Below, piece after piece: positions 8,758 through 16,516 of a stretch of 64,000 bases of DNA. A program made the translations under genes and the position numbers. This stretch comes from Oceanihabitans sp. 2_MG-2023 (lineage in GTDB: Bacteria; Bacteroidota; Bacteroidia; Flavobacteriales; Flavobacteriaceae): assembly GCF_030547245.1 (NCBI RefSeq), contig NZ_JAUOQT010000003.1:1-64000 (forward strand), given 5' to 3'. How positions within the stretch are numbered: the stretch's first letter is position 1; each line of letters begins with the position of its first letter. Below the pieces are notes generated by a model that searched no databases, was not told the origin of the DNA, and saw only the letters and a program-made list of their open reading frames with translations.

Positions 8758-9721
8758 AAGTTCCTCTATATTTAAAAAATATGTCTGTTGTATTTTCAAT
8801 TTCTGGAATCATTTCCATTTTTTTAGGCTGACAAAGTTTGTCAAATAGATATTCAGAAACCGAAAGGTTGTTTTTATGACAAAGTACATCTGGATCATTT
8901 TTTGAAAAATTACTTATTTCAATTGTATATGCATGCGGTAAAAATTGTTCGATAGACTGCTCAATAGATGCTTTAATGTTTGGTCGTATTTCGTCAATCC
9001 TATCTGCTTTAGACCAAACAACAACTATAGGTCTATCGTTCAAATTCGATGCTATTTGGCTTGCCAATTGCACAATAGCTTGTTTTGTTCTTCCTCTACC
9101 TTCGATTACAGATACACAATCAATAAAAAAAATAAACGCATCTGAATTACTATATATCCATCTAGCATTTTCAGCATTTATATCATTAATGTCATTTGCC
9201 CATAAATTAAAAACTTCACCAGAAGAATCCGCATATAAAACATCATATATAGTTTCTTTATTTCTTAGTGCTAAATGATAAAGACTGTAGTAATCAGAAT
9301 TAGAAGGAGTTGGTTCAGGAAAATCTACTTTTCCATTTGGTTTTATTTTAAGGTATTTGGCTAAATTTTCCCATGCAATTAAGGTGTGACTTCCAGCAAA
9401 ATTCCAATTATCAAATTTTTTACCATTGAATAAAAGCGTATAAATCATACCTAAATATGAGGTTTTACCAGCATTTGGAGCACCAACTGTTCCAACTATT
9501 AATGGTTTTGAGCGATGCGATAATAATTTAATATCTTCTGGATGAAGAGCTAATCCACTCCAAGGAATGACGTTAACTTTAGTATTACTTTTTATTTCTT
9601 TTTCTACGTTTTCTTCATCAGTAATATTCCAATATTTACATTGTTGGTACTCTGGACTTATCAATTCTACACATAGACCCTTTGGTGCTGGACAATCTGG
9701 ATTTGTACAAGTTTTTATCAT
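8747..9721 (-). CDS. Zinc-finger-tagged TRAFAC-type GTPase of the conflict system (DO-GTPase2-like)
   Basis: A predicted GTPase of 324 residues from the ATG at 9721; an in-frame TTG two codons upstream is less likely. The N-terminus carries four cysteines (C5, C10, C17, C28) that look like a small zinc-binding module. The P-loop is GAPNAGKT (80-87), the Walker B/switch II element is DSSGE, and the G4-type motif is WSKAD in a VVVWSKADRID strand-loop. The pattern fits the DO-GTPase2 family, which is encoded with DO-GTPase1, GASH and GAP1 proteins. The start lies 7 bases after the stop of the GASH-like gene, and the 3' end overlaps the next GTPase gene by 11 bases. It probably switches or scaffolds the complex that controls the nucleosidase effector. 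Confidence 0.8.
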   Translation of the reverse strand: MIKTCTNPDCPAPKGLCVELISPEYQQCKYWNITDEENVEKEIKSNTKVNVIPWSGLALHPEDIKLLSHRSKPLIVGTVGAPNAGKTSYLGMIYTLLFNGKKFDNWNFAGSHTLIAWENLAKYLKIKPNGKVDFPEPTPSNSDYYSLYHLALRNKETIYDVLYADSSGEVFNLWANDINDINAENARWIYSNSDAFIFFIDCVSVIEGRGRTKQAIVQLASQIASNLNDRPIVVVWSKADRIDEIRPNIKASIEQSIEQFLPHAYTIEISNFSKNDPDVLCHKNNLSVSEYLFDKLCQPKKMEMIPEIENTTDIFFKYRGTYGS

Positions 9722-9728
9722 ATACAAT

Positions 9729-11021
9729 CTATTTAGCTATTGCAATTTTATTAGCTTGTAAATCATTAAAGAGCCAAACTGTGAAATCTGCTAGTGAAAC
9801 TTCTATTTTATTATCGATACCAATCTCATCAAAAGGATTGACTTCAGATTCTTCATTCAGCATATTTGCCACTACGATTCCTAAAGATTTACGTCCTATT
9901 CTATCATCCATTAAACTTAAAAGTGTGTTCTTTATACCTAAATCTAGTTCAGATGTACTTTTGAATAAATCTGCTAATGATTTATTGGAATCTATATCGT
10001 CACCAAGTACGCATCTTAAGGTTTCCTTAAGGAAAAAGTCTACACTTACAGGATAAATAGGGTCAACAAAACAGCTTAAATCATAAGCCATCGTTATTGC
10101 TACTCCAATAGGATCAAGACTTCTATAAGATTTATTTTGACTTGTAGACAATAGAGCTTCTTTCCACCATAGTAATTCACTTCTTTTATTATTTGCAACT
10201 ATACCCTGTGTCAAATTTGTTGATAATTGTTCGTAATATGGTTGAATAGATAAAAAATAGTTTTCTAACTCTTTTTGAATAGATTCCGCTATAGCATTTA
10301 AAGATTTATTTTGTGCTGTAAATCCCTTATTTACTTCTGTTGCAATACCTTTAGCAGCATTTGTAGAGAAATGTGGTGCCCAGTTTTGATTATTGAGGCT
10401 GCTAGGATTTGTACCACCTCCACCATATTGAGACCAACCAGAATATTGAGAAGCGATTTGCAATTGTTCAGCTAAACTAGCTTCATTAATTTTTGCTGAA
10501 GAAACTACTGAACTATCAATCTTAACGTTGTGTGGTGTATTTGCTTCTTTAACATCTTTTATTCCCCAATAAGATCTACTCGAAATTTCTACTTTATTTC
10601 CAATGCTTTTTAAAAACTCTTCAACAACAACAGATTCATTAGCCAATTTATAATGTGATATAATATTACGTCCTGAAAGCCAAATAATAGTTGCAAAATG
10701 TTCATCACTTGCTAAATCATTTAAAGCCTCAAGAATTACCGCTCTTATATAGTTTACAGGCTTATCTTTTGTTTGAGAAACACTATTCTTAAAAGTTGAC
10801 CATTTAGTAATAATTATTTTTTCTACATCGGCAACTATAGGTTCATCTTCAGAAATGAATGGGTCTAAAGCTACTAATGTATAAGGAATAACTTTTGCTT
10901 TTTTCTTAGAAAGCCTTTTTTTTACTTCTGTTGCTGCAGCTTTTAGTTTAGTAATATTTTCCTGTTCAGCAGTTTTTATAAATTGGTTATTTAAATAAGT
11001 TTGTAAGATTGATTCAGCCAT
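9729..11021 (-). CDS. All-helical GTPase-associated protein (GASH-like), first gene of the conflict operon
   Basis: A 430-residue soluble protein, predicted to be almost entirely helical apart from a glycine-rich linker near residue 200 (QYGGGGTNPSSL). The N-terminal third includes PYTLVALDPFIS and WLSGRNIISHY, and the C-terminal half includes LLWWKEALLSTS, DPIGVAITMAYDLS and a late SLADFTVWLFND. Position, length and composition fit the GTPase-associated system helical (GASH) family that accompanies DO-GTPase pairs. The family assignment relies partly on the neighbouring genes, because the sequence itself is poorly conserved. It probably acts as an adaptor or sensor. Palindromic operator-like sequence lies 25-66 bases upstream of the ATG. 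Confidence 0.7.
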   Translation of the reverse strand: MAESILQTYLNNQFIKTAEQENITKLKAAATEVKKRLSKKKAKVIPYTLVALDPFISEDEPIVADVEKIIITKWSTFKNSVSQTKDKPVNYIRAVILEALNDLASDEHFATIIWLSGRNIISHYKLANESVVVEEFLKSIGNKVEISSRSYWGIKDVKEANTPHNVKIDSSVVSSAKINEASLAEQLQIASQYSGWSQYGGGGTNPSSLNNQNWAPHFSTNAAKGIATEVNKGFTAQNKSLNAIAESIQKELENYFLSIQPYYEQLSTNLTQGIVANNKRSELLWWKEALLSTSQNKSYRSLDPIGVAITMAYDLSCFVDPIYPVSVDFFLKETLRCVLGDDIDSNKSLADLFKSTSELDLGIKNTLLSLMDDRIGRKSLGIVVANMLNEESEVNPFDEIGIDNKIEVSLADFTVWLFNDLQANKIAIAK

Positions 11022-11045
11022 ATTCTAAATTTTATGTTAAAATAA

Positions 11046-11087
11046 TGTCAATAATTAGACCAGTAACTAACTGGTGTCAAAATGACA
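11046..11087 (-). promoter_or_regulatory. Palindromic operator-like region upstream of the GTPase operon
   Basis: Two perfect inverted repeats lie side by side: ACCAGT (11059-11064) with ACTGGT (11070-11075), and TGTCA (11075-11079) with TGACA (11083-11087). A further TGTCA at 11046-11050 is nearly symmetrical with the distal TGACA about the centre of the first palindrome. The position, 25-66 bases before the first gene of the operon, is suitable for a repressor or stress-regulator site. The identity of the regulator is unknown. Confidence 0.5.
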
Positions 11088-11379
11088 TTAACTCTTTTAA
11101 TGGTAATTTTATTAATCAAATAGGGAGAGTTTAAATATAGTGAATTTTGTAGGAATTTATTTGAGGGTAAACCGCAAATAATTGAATATTTTATAATTTA
11201 TATCCATTCCACACATATTACGCTTCCCTCCTACGTCGTCGCATAAAAAGTGTTCCATTAACATTGTAGAAGAAACTTTTAGAATAAATTTTTTCAAGAA
11301 ACTATAGTAACAACTTTCGCTTTTAACCAAAGCTCAAGTTACATAACGCAGAACATTATAGTACAAATATAATATATGA

Positions 11380-11479
11380 GTAAAACGGCGAATAGAACTT
11401 TTTCTGTTCTATTTTACATAGATGCAGATATAGCGCCTTTAGGTCTATATCGTCAGCATTTATGTAACAGCCGTTTTAC
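11380..11479. repeat. Nested palindrome, copy B
   Basis: Outer arms are GTAAAACGGC (11380-11389) and GCCGTTTTAC (11470-11479). Middle arms are TTACATA (11414-11420) and TATGTAA (11461-11467), followed by ATGC (11422-11425) and GCAT (11456-11459). Inner arms are GATATA (11427-11432) and TATATC (11446-11451), capped by GCCT-TT-AGGT. The design matches copy A at 3721-3815, with compensating base changes in the stems. Confidence 0.75.
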
Positions 11480-11490
11480 GACCTGAAAAA

Positions 11491-13707
11491 CTAATCTTTC
11501 CAAACTGGTAAAGAAATACTGCTCTTGCCTGTAAAAGTAATTTGTAAAGGAATTTCAGCATCATTAATATTTTCTATATTCACGTCTTTTCCTGTACCAT
11601 AATTAATCTGTGCATTATTATTTTTATTGACGTTAACAACAACAACTATCCTACTCCCTTTTTCTAACTTTTTGCTGATTAGTTTTGAATTATCGAAAGA
11701 CACTAGCGTTTTTCGATTTGGTATAAGTAAATTTCTTTGCTCTCTATCTTCGGCATAACTAGCTCTACCAATAAAATAACTTAAATGGAAATACGTTCCT
11801 TCAGGAGTCAGTTGATTTACAATTACAGAATAATCAACATCTTTTTTATTGATTGATAACTCAAGCTTTCCAAAAAAGGATCCGTTTATAATAACATCTT
11901 CTTTTAATTCTTCAGATATAAAGACCAGACCATCATTTAAATTGATATTGTCTTTTTCTAATGGCCAAGGATAATACGCTGTGTTAGTCATATTTTCCCT
12001 ATCTCTAAAATCAATAGACATTTTTATCTCTGAATTATTTTCTTTCGATTTCAAAGCATAAAAATCATTGTATTTATTAGAACTTAAATGAAACTTTAGC
12101 GTATCATTTGTCATTGCCTTTAAAGTTGGTTTGTGCATCCAAGAATTGGTGCCCATGACCTGAAAACTCACTTTATCTTTTAAAATGCCAGGTTTTTCTT
12201 TTCCGTTTAAAATGTAATCAAACCATTGATAAATTAAATCCTCTTCAATGTTTATCAAAGCAGCGTTATCTAATTTATAATTCCTTAGATTTTCTTGTGG
12301 TTTTGTTTGTGAAGTCCAATGATCATAAGGCCCAACTAACAAATAGTGATTCGGGTTTTTGGTGTATTTATAATGCTCATTAAAATAGTACATGGCTCCT
12401 CTTTGTGAGTCATCATAATAACCAGTAATGGTTAAAATTGGAATATCAATTTTAGCAAACTCTTGTTTGTATGGAATCATTTTTTTCCAATAATCATCAT
12501 AACTAGGATGTTGCATATAAGTATTCCATAATGTATTTACCTGACCATCTAAACTATCTAATTTGTTAAATGCAACTCCTGTTTTGTACCATTTGTTTTT
12601 TAAAGAGTTCCATCGATTAAAATCATTTGAAGCTTCAAAATCTAAAAACTTGTTATTGGCCACATAGAAATTCCAAGAATACGAATAATTATGTAGTACA
12701 TTATTTTCCATCGGATAATCAATTCCTGGAGCGACTGCTACCATAGGCACAATTGTTTTTAATGCAGGATGCACTTTGTGCTTCATAGATGCCCATTGTG
12801 TAAACCCATTGTAACTGCCTCCAAACATGGCTACTTTTTGATTAGACCATGGTTGTTTACTAATCCAATCAATCACTTCATAAACATCTGTGTGTTCATA
12901 TTCAAGCGGTTTAATATCACTTTTACTTAATCGTTTTCCTCTTGTATTTGAAATAACTCCATTATAGCCTTTAGATGCTGCTAACATCGCACTGGTTTCA
13001 TTGGTTCCTGCGTAAACAGAAGCTACTAATATGGTTGATTTTTTAGCTGTTGTATGTCCTTTTCGCTGTATTAAAACTATGGAAACTTCGGCACCATCTT
13101 TCATAGGAATTACAATACTATCATTTACGACATATCTACGATTATGATCTTGTTTAATTTCATCAAAGTATATTGCCCTAGTTTCTGAAAATACCCTTTT
13201 TAAAAAGTACTTTTTTACTAAATCTATTGCTACAGACTGTGAAATCTTTTCAGTTTTAATACTATTATAAGTGGTATTAAAATTATTAACGTAATAATCA
13301 GTAGGGTCTCTAACGATCAGGAATTTATCTAAATTAATAACTTGTAAGTCATTAGAATTCGCTACGTATTTGCTGTAAGCTTTTGTAAATGTCTCTTTGA
13401 AGTTCGTAGATAACTTTGCCTCTACATAATACTTGTAGACATCTAAATACTGGCTTTGATCTATTGGTGTTTCTTCTATTCTTTTTTTTATTGAAATTAA
13501 AGCGTCTTCATAATAACCTCTTATTAACTGGAATTTAAACTGATCGATTGCTGATAAGTTTTGAGTGTCACATTGTGTTGCAAATTGCTGCATTTGATTT
13601 GCAAGTGCTACTGAATCAGATAATTTGATCTTCTTAAAGGGTAATTCTTGTGTAAAAGAAGTAAAACTAATTACGAATAAAAGTAGTAAGAGAAATGATT
13701 TTTTCAT
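11491..13707 (-). CDS. Secreted CocE/NonD-family (X-Pro dipeptidyl-peptidase-like) hydrolase
   Basis: A 738-residue protein with a cleavable signal peptide (about residues 1-20). The first 170 residues are a helical region; the alpha/beta-hydrolase core follows, with the nucleophile S298 in GGSYNGF, the acid in GYYDDSQRG and the histidine in GPYDHW. The C-terminal 230 residues form a jelly-roll typical of X-Pro dipeptidyl-peptidase C-terminal domains (motifs SFFGKLELSI, SRIVVVVNVN). The family includes dipeptidyl peptidases, cocaine esterase and glutaryl-acylases, acting in the periplasm or outside the cell. The substrate is uncertain, though peptide or ester is likely. A CPBP protease gene lies 32 bases upstream on the same strand. 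Confidence 0.85.
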   Translation of the reverse strand: MKKSFLLLLLFVISFTSFTQELPFKKIKLSDSVALANQMQQFATQCDTQNLSAIDQFKFQLIRGYYEDALISIKKRIEETPIDQSQYLDVYKYYVEAKLSTNFKETFTKAYSKYVANSNDLQVINLDKFLIVRDPTDYYVNNFNTTYNSIKTEKISQSVAIDLVKKYFLKRVFSETRAIYFDEIKQDHNRRYVVNDSIVIPMKDGAEVSIVLIQRKGHTTAKKSTILVASVYAGTNETSAMLAASKGYNGVISNTRGKRLSKSDIKPLEYEHTDVYEVIDWISKQPWSNQKVAMFGGSYNGFTQWASMKHKVHPALKTIVPMVAVAPGIDYPMENNVLHNYSYSWNFYVANNKFLDFEASNDFNRWNSLKNKWYKTGVAFNKLDSLDGQVNTLWNTYMQHPSYDDYWKKMIPYKQEFAKIDIPILTITGYYDDSQRGAMYYFNEHYKYTKNPNHYLLVGPYDHWTSQTKPQENLRNYKLDNAALINIEEDLIYQWFDYILNGKEKPGILKDKVSFQVMGTNSWMHKPTLKAMTNDTLKFHLSSNKYNDFYALKSKENNSEIKMSIDFRDRENMTNTAYYPWPLEKDNINLNDGLVFISEELKEDVIINGSFFGKLELSINKKDVDYSVIVNQLTPEGTYFHLSYFIGRASYAEDREQRNLLIPNRKTLVSFDNSKLISKKLEKGSRIVVVVNVNKNNNAQINYGTGKDVNIENINDAEIPLQITFTGKSSISLPVWKD

Positions 13708-13739
13708 TGTTTATTTTTTAAAAGTGCAAATAGATTAAT

Positions 13740-14474
13740 TTAAGCAAGAATATCCCAACCAGCAAAACCAATAACAGTATAAAATAAGTTGTTTAAGACA
13801 TGTATTAGAATGGCCATTTTTAAAGATCCTGTTCTTAAATATATCCATCCCCAAGTTATGCTAAAGAGAAAATACATTGGCCATAAAATCATGGGGCTAT
13901 GACCAGCAGTAAAAACAACAGAAGTTATTAATATTGCTGCCCAAGCAGGTATCCGCTTTGTTAATGACGATTGCAAATATCCTCTAAAAACAACCTCCTC
14001 CATTAAAGGCCCTACAATAAGTGCCAAAAGTAGAAAGCCACTCATTTCAAGTACTCCTCCGTTGGCCTGAATAAAACTAAACATTTTAGAGCCACCACCT
14101 ATAATCCCTCCTTGGTCAAAGCTTGGCAAAATAACCGACCTATATATCCAGGCTAAAAAATGTGTCGATACTAATGCCGCTATCACTAACAAAACTGCTT
14201 TGTTATTTTTAATCTTACTAGCTTGCAGTCCTATTTGTGGATATAAGGATTTGCCAGACCTATTTAGATCCCACCAGAATAGAAACAATATCATAATACC
14301 ACCTAACACGGCAGAAGATACTCCAATAATCTCCATAGGAACAACCTTTGACGGCACAAAGAATTTAAATGCATAAGAGGTTATTATTGCTGCTAAAAGC
14401 TGACATGCGTACATACCAACAATGGCAAGAATTCCCCTTTTTATTGTTAATTGTGTATTTTTTTCTTCACTCAT
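13740..14474 (-). CDS. CPBP-family intramembrane metalloprotease (CAAX protease-like)
   Basis: A 244-residue membrane protein with about six to eight hydrophobic segments. The ABI/CPBP signature is complete: EEVVFRGYL (EExxxR), then AGHSPM with the metal-binding histidine, and HVLNNLF near the C-terminus. These enzymes are Rce1-like intramembrane glutamate/metal proteases; in bacteria they are linked to peptide maturation or bacteriocin self-protection, but the substrate here is unknown. It lies just upstream of the CocE-type hydrolase gene on the same strand and may be co-transcribed with it. Confidence 0.85.
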   Translation of the reverse strand: MSEEKNTQLTIKRGILAIVGMYACQLLAAIITSYAFKFFVPSKVVPMEIIGVSSAVLGGIMILFLFWWDLNRSGKSLYPQIGLQASKIKNNKAVLLVIAALVSTHFLAWIYRSVILPSFDQGGIIGGGSKMFSFIQANGGVLEMSGFLLLALIVGPLMEEVVFRGYLQSSLTKRIPAWAAILITSVVFTAGHSPMILWPMYFLFSITWGWIYLRTGSLKMAILIHVLNNLFYTVIGFAGWDILA

Positions 14475-14511
14475 ATTGATGAATTTGAAAAGTTAGAAGT
14501 AATAGTATATT

Positions 14512-15132
14512 TTAATTATTATTTGGGTTTGTGTACTGGATTAATTCTTCATTATATACAAAGCCGTCTTGATTTTGGGTCATTTTAATGAAGTTTTTTA
14601 TTTCTGGAGCATACAACCAAACTTCATCCGTTTGTGCGTTGTAACCTCTAGAGTTTGAAACGGTTCCCTTGTATTCGATGGTGTACGCCATAAATGTTCC
14701 TGCTTCTACTGTTTCTTCTTTATAAGATAATACTTTTACATCTTGGCTTTGTTTTCTAGTAGTACCATCTTGACTGGTCCAGTCTTTTTCATATTTCCAC
14801 GTTTCACCAACTTTTAAAGGCCATTTGTATCTTGGGGTTTCGCTTTCTTCAGGCTTTGTAATGTCTGATAGTGGAATTGTATCGTTTCCTACTGTTATCC
14901 CTAAAACACCATCTGTATTAACGATTTCTCTTGTGTCTTCTCCTTCTGAGCGTATTTCACCTTCCGTGGTTACGCCTTTATATTTCCAAGTCCATTTTTC
15001 TCCAACTGCATAGTCGGTAATTATTGGTTGAGTTGCTTCTTCTGTGTTGTTTTCACTACAGGAAGCTAACAATGAAATCATAACTAAATATATGATTTTT
15101 ACAATTTTAAATACTCTTTTTAAATAATTCAT
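14512..15132 (-). CDS. Hypothetical lipoprotein
   Basis: A 206-residue protein with a hydrophobic N-terminus ending in a lipobox (LLASC, cysteine near residue 25), so it is probably a periplasm-facing or surface lipoprotein. The mature part is rich in beta-type segments with Trp (EKWTWKYKG, YKWPLKVGETWKYEKDW), a pattern seen in Bacteroidota lipoproteins of unknown function. Thirty-seven bases separate it from the CPBP protease gene downstream, so the two may form one unit. Confidence 0.7.
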   Translation of the reverse strand: MNYLKRVFKIVKIIYLVMISLLASCSENNTEEATQPIITDYAVGEKWTWKYKGVTTEGEIRSEGEDTREIVNTDGVLGITVGNDTIPLSDITKPEESETPRYKWPLKVGETWKYEKDWTSQDGTTRKQSQDVKVLSYKEETVEAGTFMAYTIEYKGTVSNSRGYNAQTDEVWLYAPEIKNFIKMTQNQDGFVYNEELIQYTNPNNN

Positions 15133-15457
15133 AATATTGCTTTTAAATTAATTATAGTACAAAGTAAAGATGTCTGTTTCTATCAAAAAAGTAAAGTACA
15201 CGAGCGTAAATAAAGGCTAATGAACGTTAGGAAACCTAGCGATTTAAAATACATGATTCTCAGGAATTAGCTATTTTAAAAATGCGATATGCGATAATAA
15301 TATTACATAATCTAGGTAATGCTACAAAGAGCTCCTTCGGATGTCCCCCGGATATGCGTCGGGTATACCTCGGATATGCTTCGGGTAACGAGTGGATTAA
15401 GTTTTCGATTATAAAGCTTTAATATCCTTTCTTTTCTTTCTTTTGATTTGAAATTAA
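15133..15457. other. Intergenic region with a short GC-rich tandem array
   Basis: No gene is seen. The striking feature is a GC-rich island at 15338-15392 inside otherwise very AT-rich DNA, listed separately as a repeat. The rest shows nothing recognisable. Confidence 0.55.
15338..15392. repeat. Five tandem 11-bp CGG(A/G)T units
   Basis: Five consecutive 11-base units each begin with CGGAT or CGGGT: CGGATGTCCCC, CGGATATGCGT, CGGGTATACCT, CGGATATGCTT and CGGGTAACGAG. The units alternate between CGGAT and CGGGT. The array lies between two minus-strand genes and is much richer in GC than its surroundings. Confidence 0.7.
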
Positions 15458-16432
15458 TTAACTGTTTGTTTTTGGATTGATGATAACGATATTGCCTATT
15501 TTACGGTCGGTTTCAAGATAATAATGCGCTTCTATAATTTCTGATAGCTTGTAACTTTTATCTATAACCGTTTTAAGTCTTTTTTGCTTAAAAAAATCGG
15601 CTATTTCTAAAAATAACCTTTTTAATTCCTCGGTTTTTTTTAGACCTGTAGCCGCAAACTTCACTCTTTTTGGTTTAAATATTGAATACCACAAGGCATT
15701 TAAACTTAAAACAGGTGTTATAAAAACTCCATTTAACTTTAAAGCATTTTTAGACTTACTAAAATTGTTTTTACCCACTGCATCATATATAACATCGTAA
15801 GTATTCGTTTTATGTGTAAAGTCTTCCTTTTTATAGTCGATCACAAAATCTGCTCCTAAGGATTTAACTAAATCTATATTCCTTGTACTACAAACACCTG
15901 TGACGGTAGCTCCCATAATTTTAGCCAATTGAACTGCAGCAGTTCCTAAACTGCCAGAAGCACCATTTATAAGAATGTGCTGTCCTTCTTTCAAGTCACC
16001 AATATCTTTTAAAAAATTATATGAAGTTAGAAAACCATCACAAACAGGTGCAGCTTCCTCGTGTGATAAGGTTGTTGGCTTTAACGCTATTATAGAGGTT
16101 TCTGAAATGCATAAATATTCTGCATTAGTTCCATTACGGAATAACTTCTCTCCAAAAATTTCATCTCCAATTTTAAATATAGAAACATCACTGCCAACTG
16201 CTTCAACCGTACCTGAAAAACCAGTACCTAATGAAGTGTTTTTTGGCTTAAACAGGCCTAAAAACAATCTGCCAAATTTTGGCATTCCAGCTCTCATCAT
16301 TGTATCTGCACGAGTAGCGGACGATGCTTTAATGTTTACTAAAACCTCATTAGGCTTAGGTGAAGGGGTCTCTTTATTAACGACCTCTATAACTTCTGGG
16401 GAACCATAGGATGTATAAATTGCTGTTTTCAT
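15458..16432 (-). CDS. NAD(P)H-dependent MDR-family oxidoreductase (quinone-oxidoreductase-like)
   Basis: A 324-residue medium-chain dehydrogenase/reductase. The N-terminal GroES-like domain (GTGFSGTVEAVG, FKIGDEIFGE) is followed by a Rossmann domain with GASGSLGTAAVQLAK near 157-171 and a late GNIVIINP. I see no structural or catalytic zinc-ligand pattern, which places it with the zinc-independent quinone reductase / enoyl reductase branch. The likely role is NADPH-dependent reduction of a quinone or an activated alkene. It appears to be a single gene with its own ATG at 16432. Confidence 0.85.
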   Translation of the reverse strand: MKTAIYTSYGSPEVIEVVNKETPSPKPNEVLVNIKASSATRADTMMRAGMPKFGRLFLGLFKPKNTSLGTGFSGTVEAVGSDVSIFKIGDEIFGEKLFRNGTNAEYLCISETSIIALKPTTLSHEEAAPVCDGFLTSYNFLKDIGDLKEGQHILINGASGSLGTAAVQLAKIMGATVTGVCSTRNIDLVKSLGADFVIDYKKEDFTHKTNTYDVIYDAVGKNNFSKSKNALKLNGVFITPVLSLNALWYSIFKPKRVKFAATGLKKTEELKRLFLEIADFFKQKRLKTVIDKSYKLSEIIEAHYYLETDRKIGNIVIINPKTNS

Positions 16433-16516
16433 AAGTACTATAATTTATTAATAAAGTTGTGAATTGTTCGGTTTTTAAAATTTCGTGTTTGGAAATTAGA
16501 ACCTATTAATGAAGCA

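Larger units (their letters stand above)
11022..11490. other. Non-coding gap upstream of the GTPase operon
   Basis: No gene is visible on either strand. The right half contains TTACATAACG (11339-11348) and the nested palindrome B; the left part holds the operator-like palindromes. The segment ATTACGCTTCCCTCCT (11217-11232) recurs with one mismatch near 32161. Confidence 0.55.

Noticed and set aside
8758-8799. Longer start for the DO-GTPase1-like protein
   Set aside because: It would overlap the previous gene by 53 bases; the internal ATG at 8757 has a clear GAGGA site and places the P-loop in the usual position.
9682-10056. 124-residue plus-strand frame antisense to the GASH-like gene
   Set aside because: It is low-complexity and lies fully within the better-supported minus-strand operon.
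15975-16409. 144-residue plus-strand frame within the MDR dehydrogenase gene
   Set aside because: It is the antisense of a well-conserved Rossmann enzyme and matches nothing recognisable.
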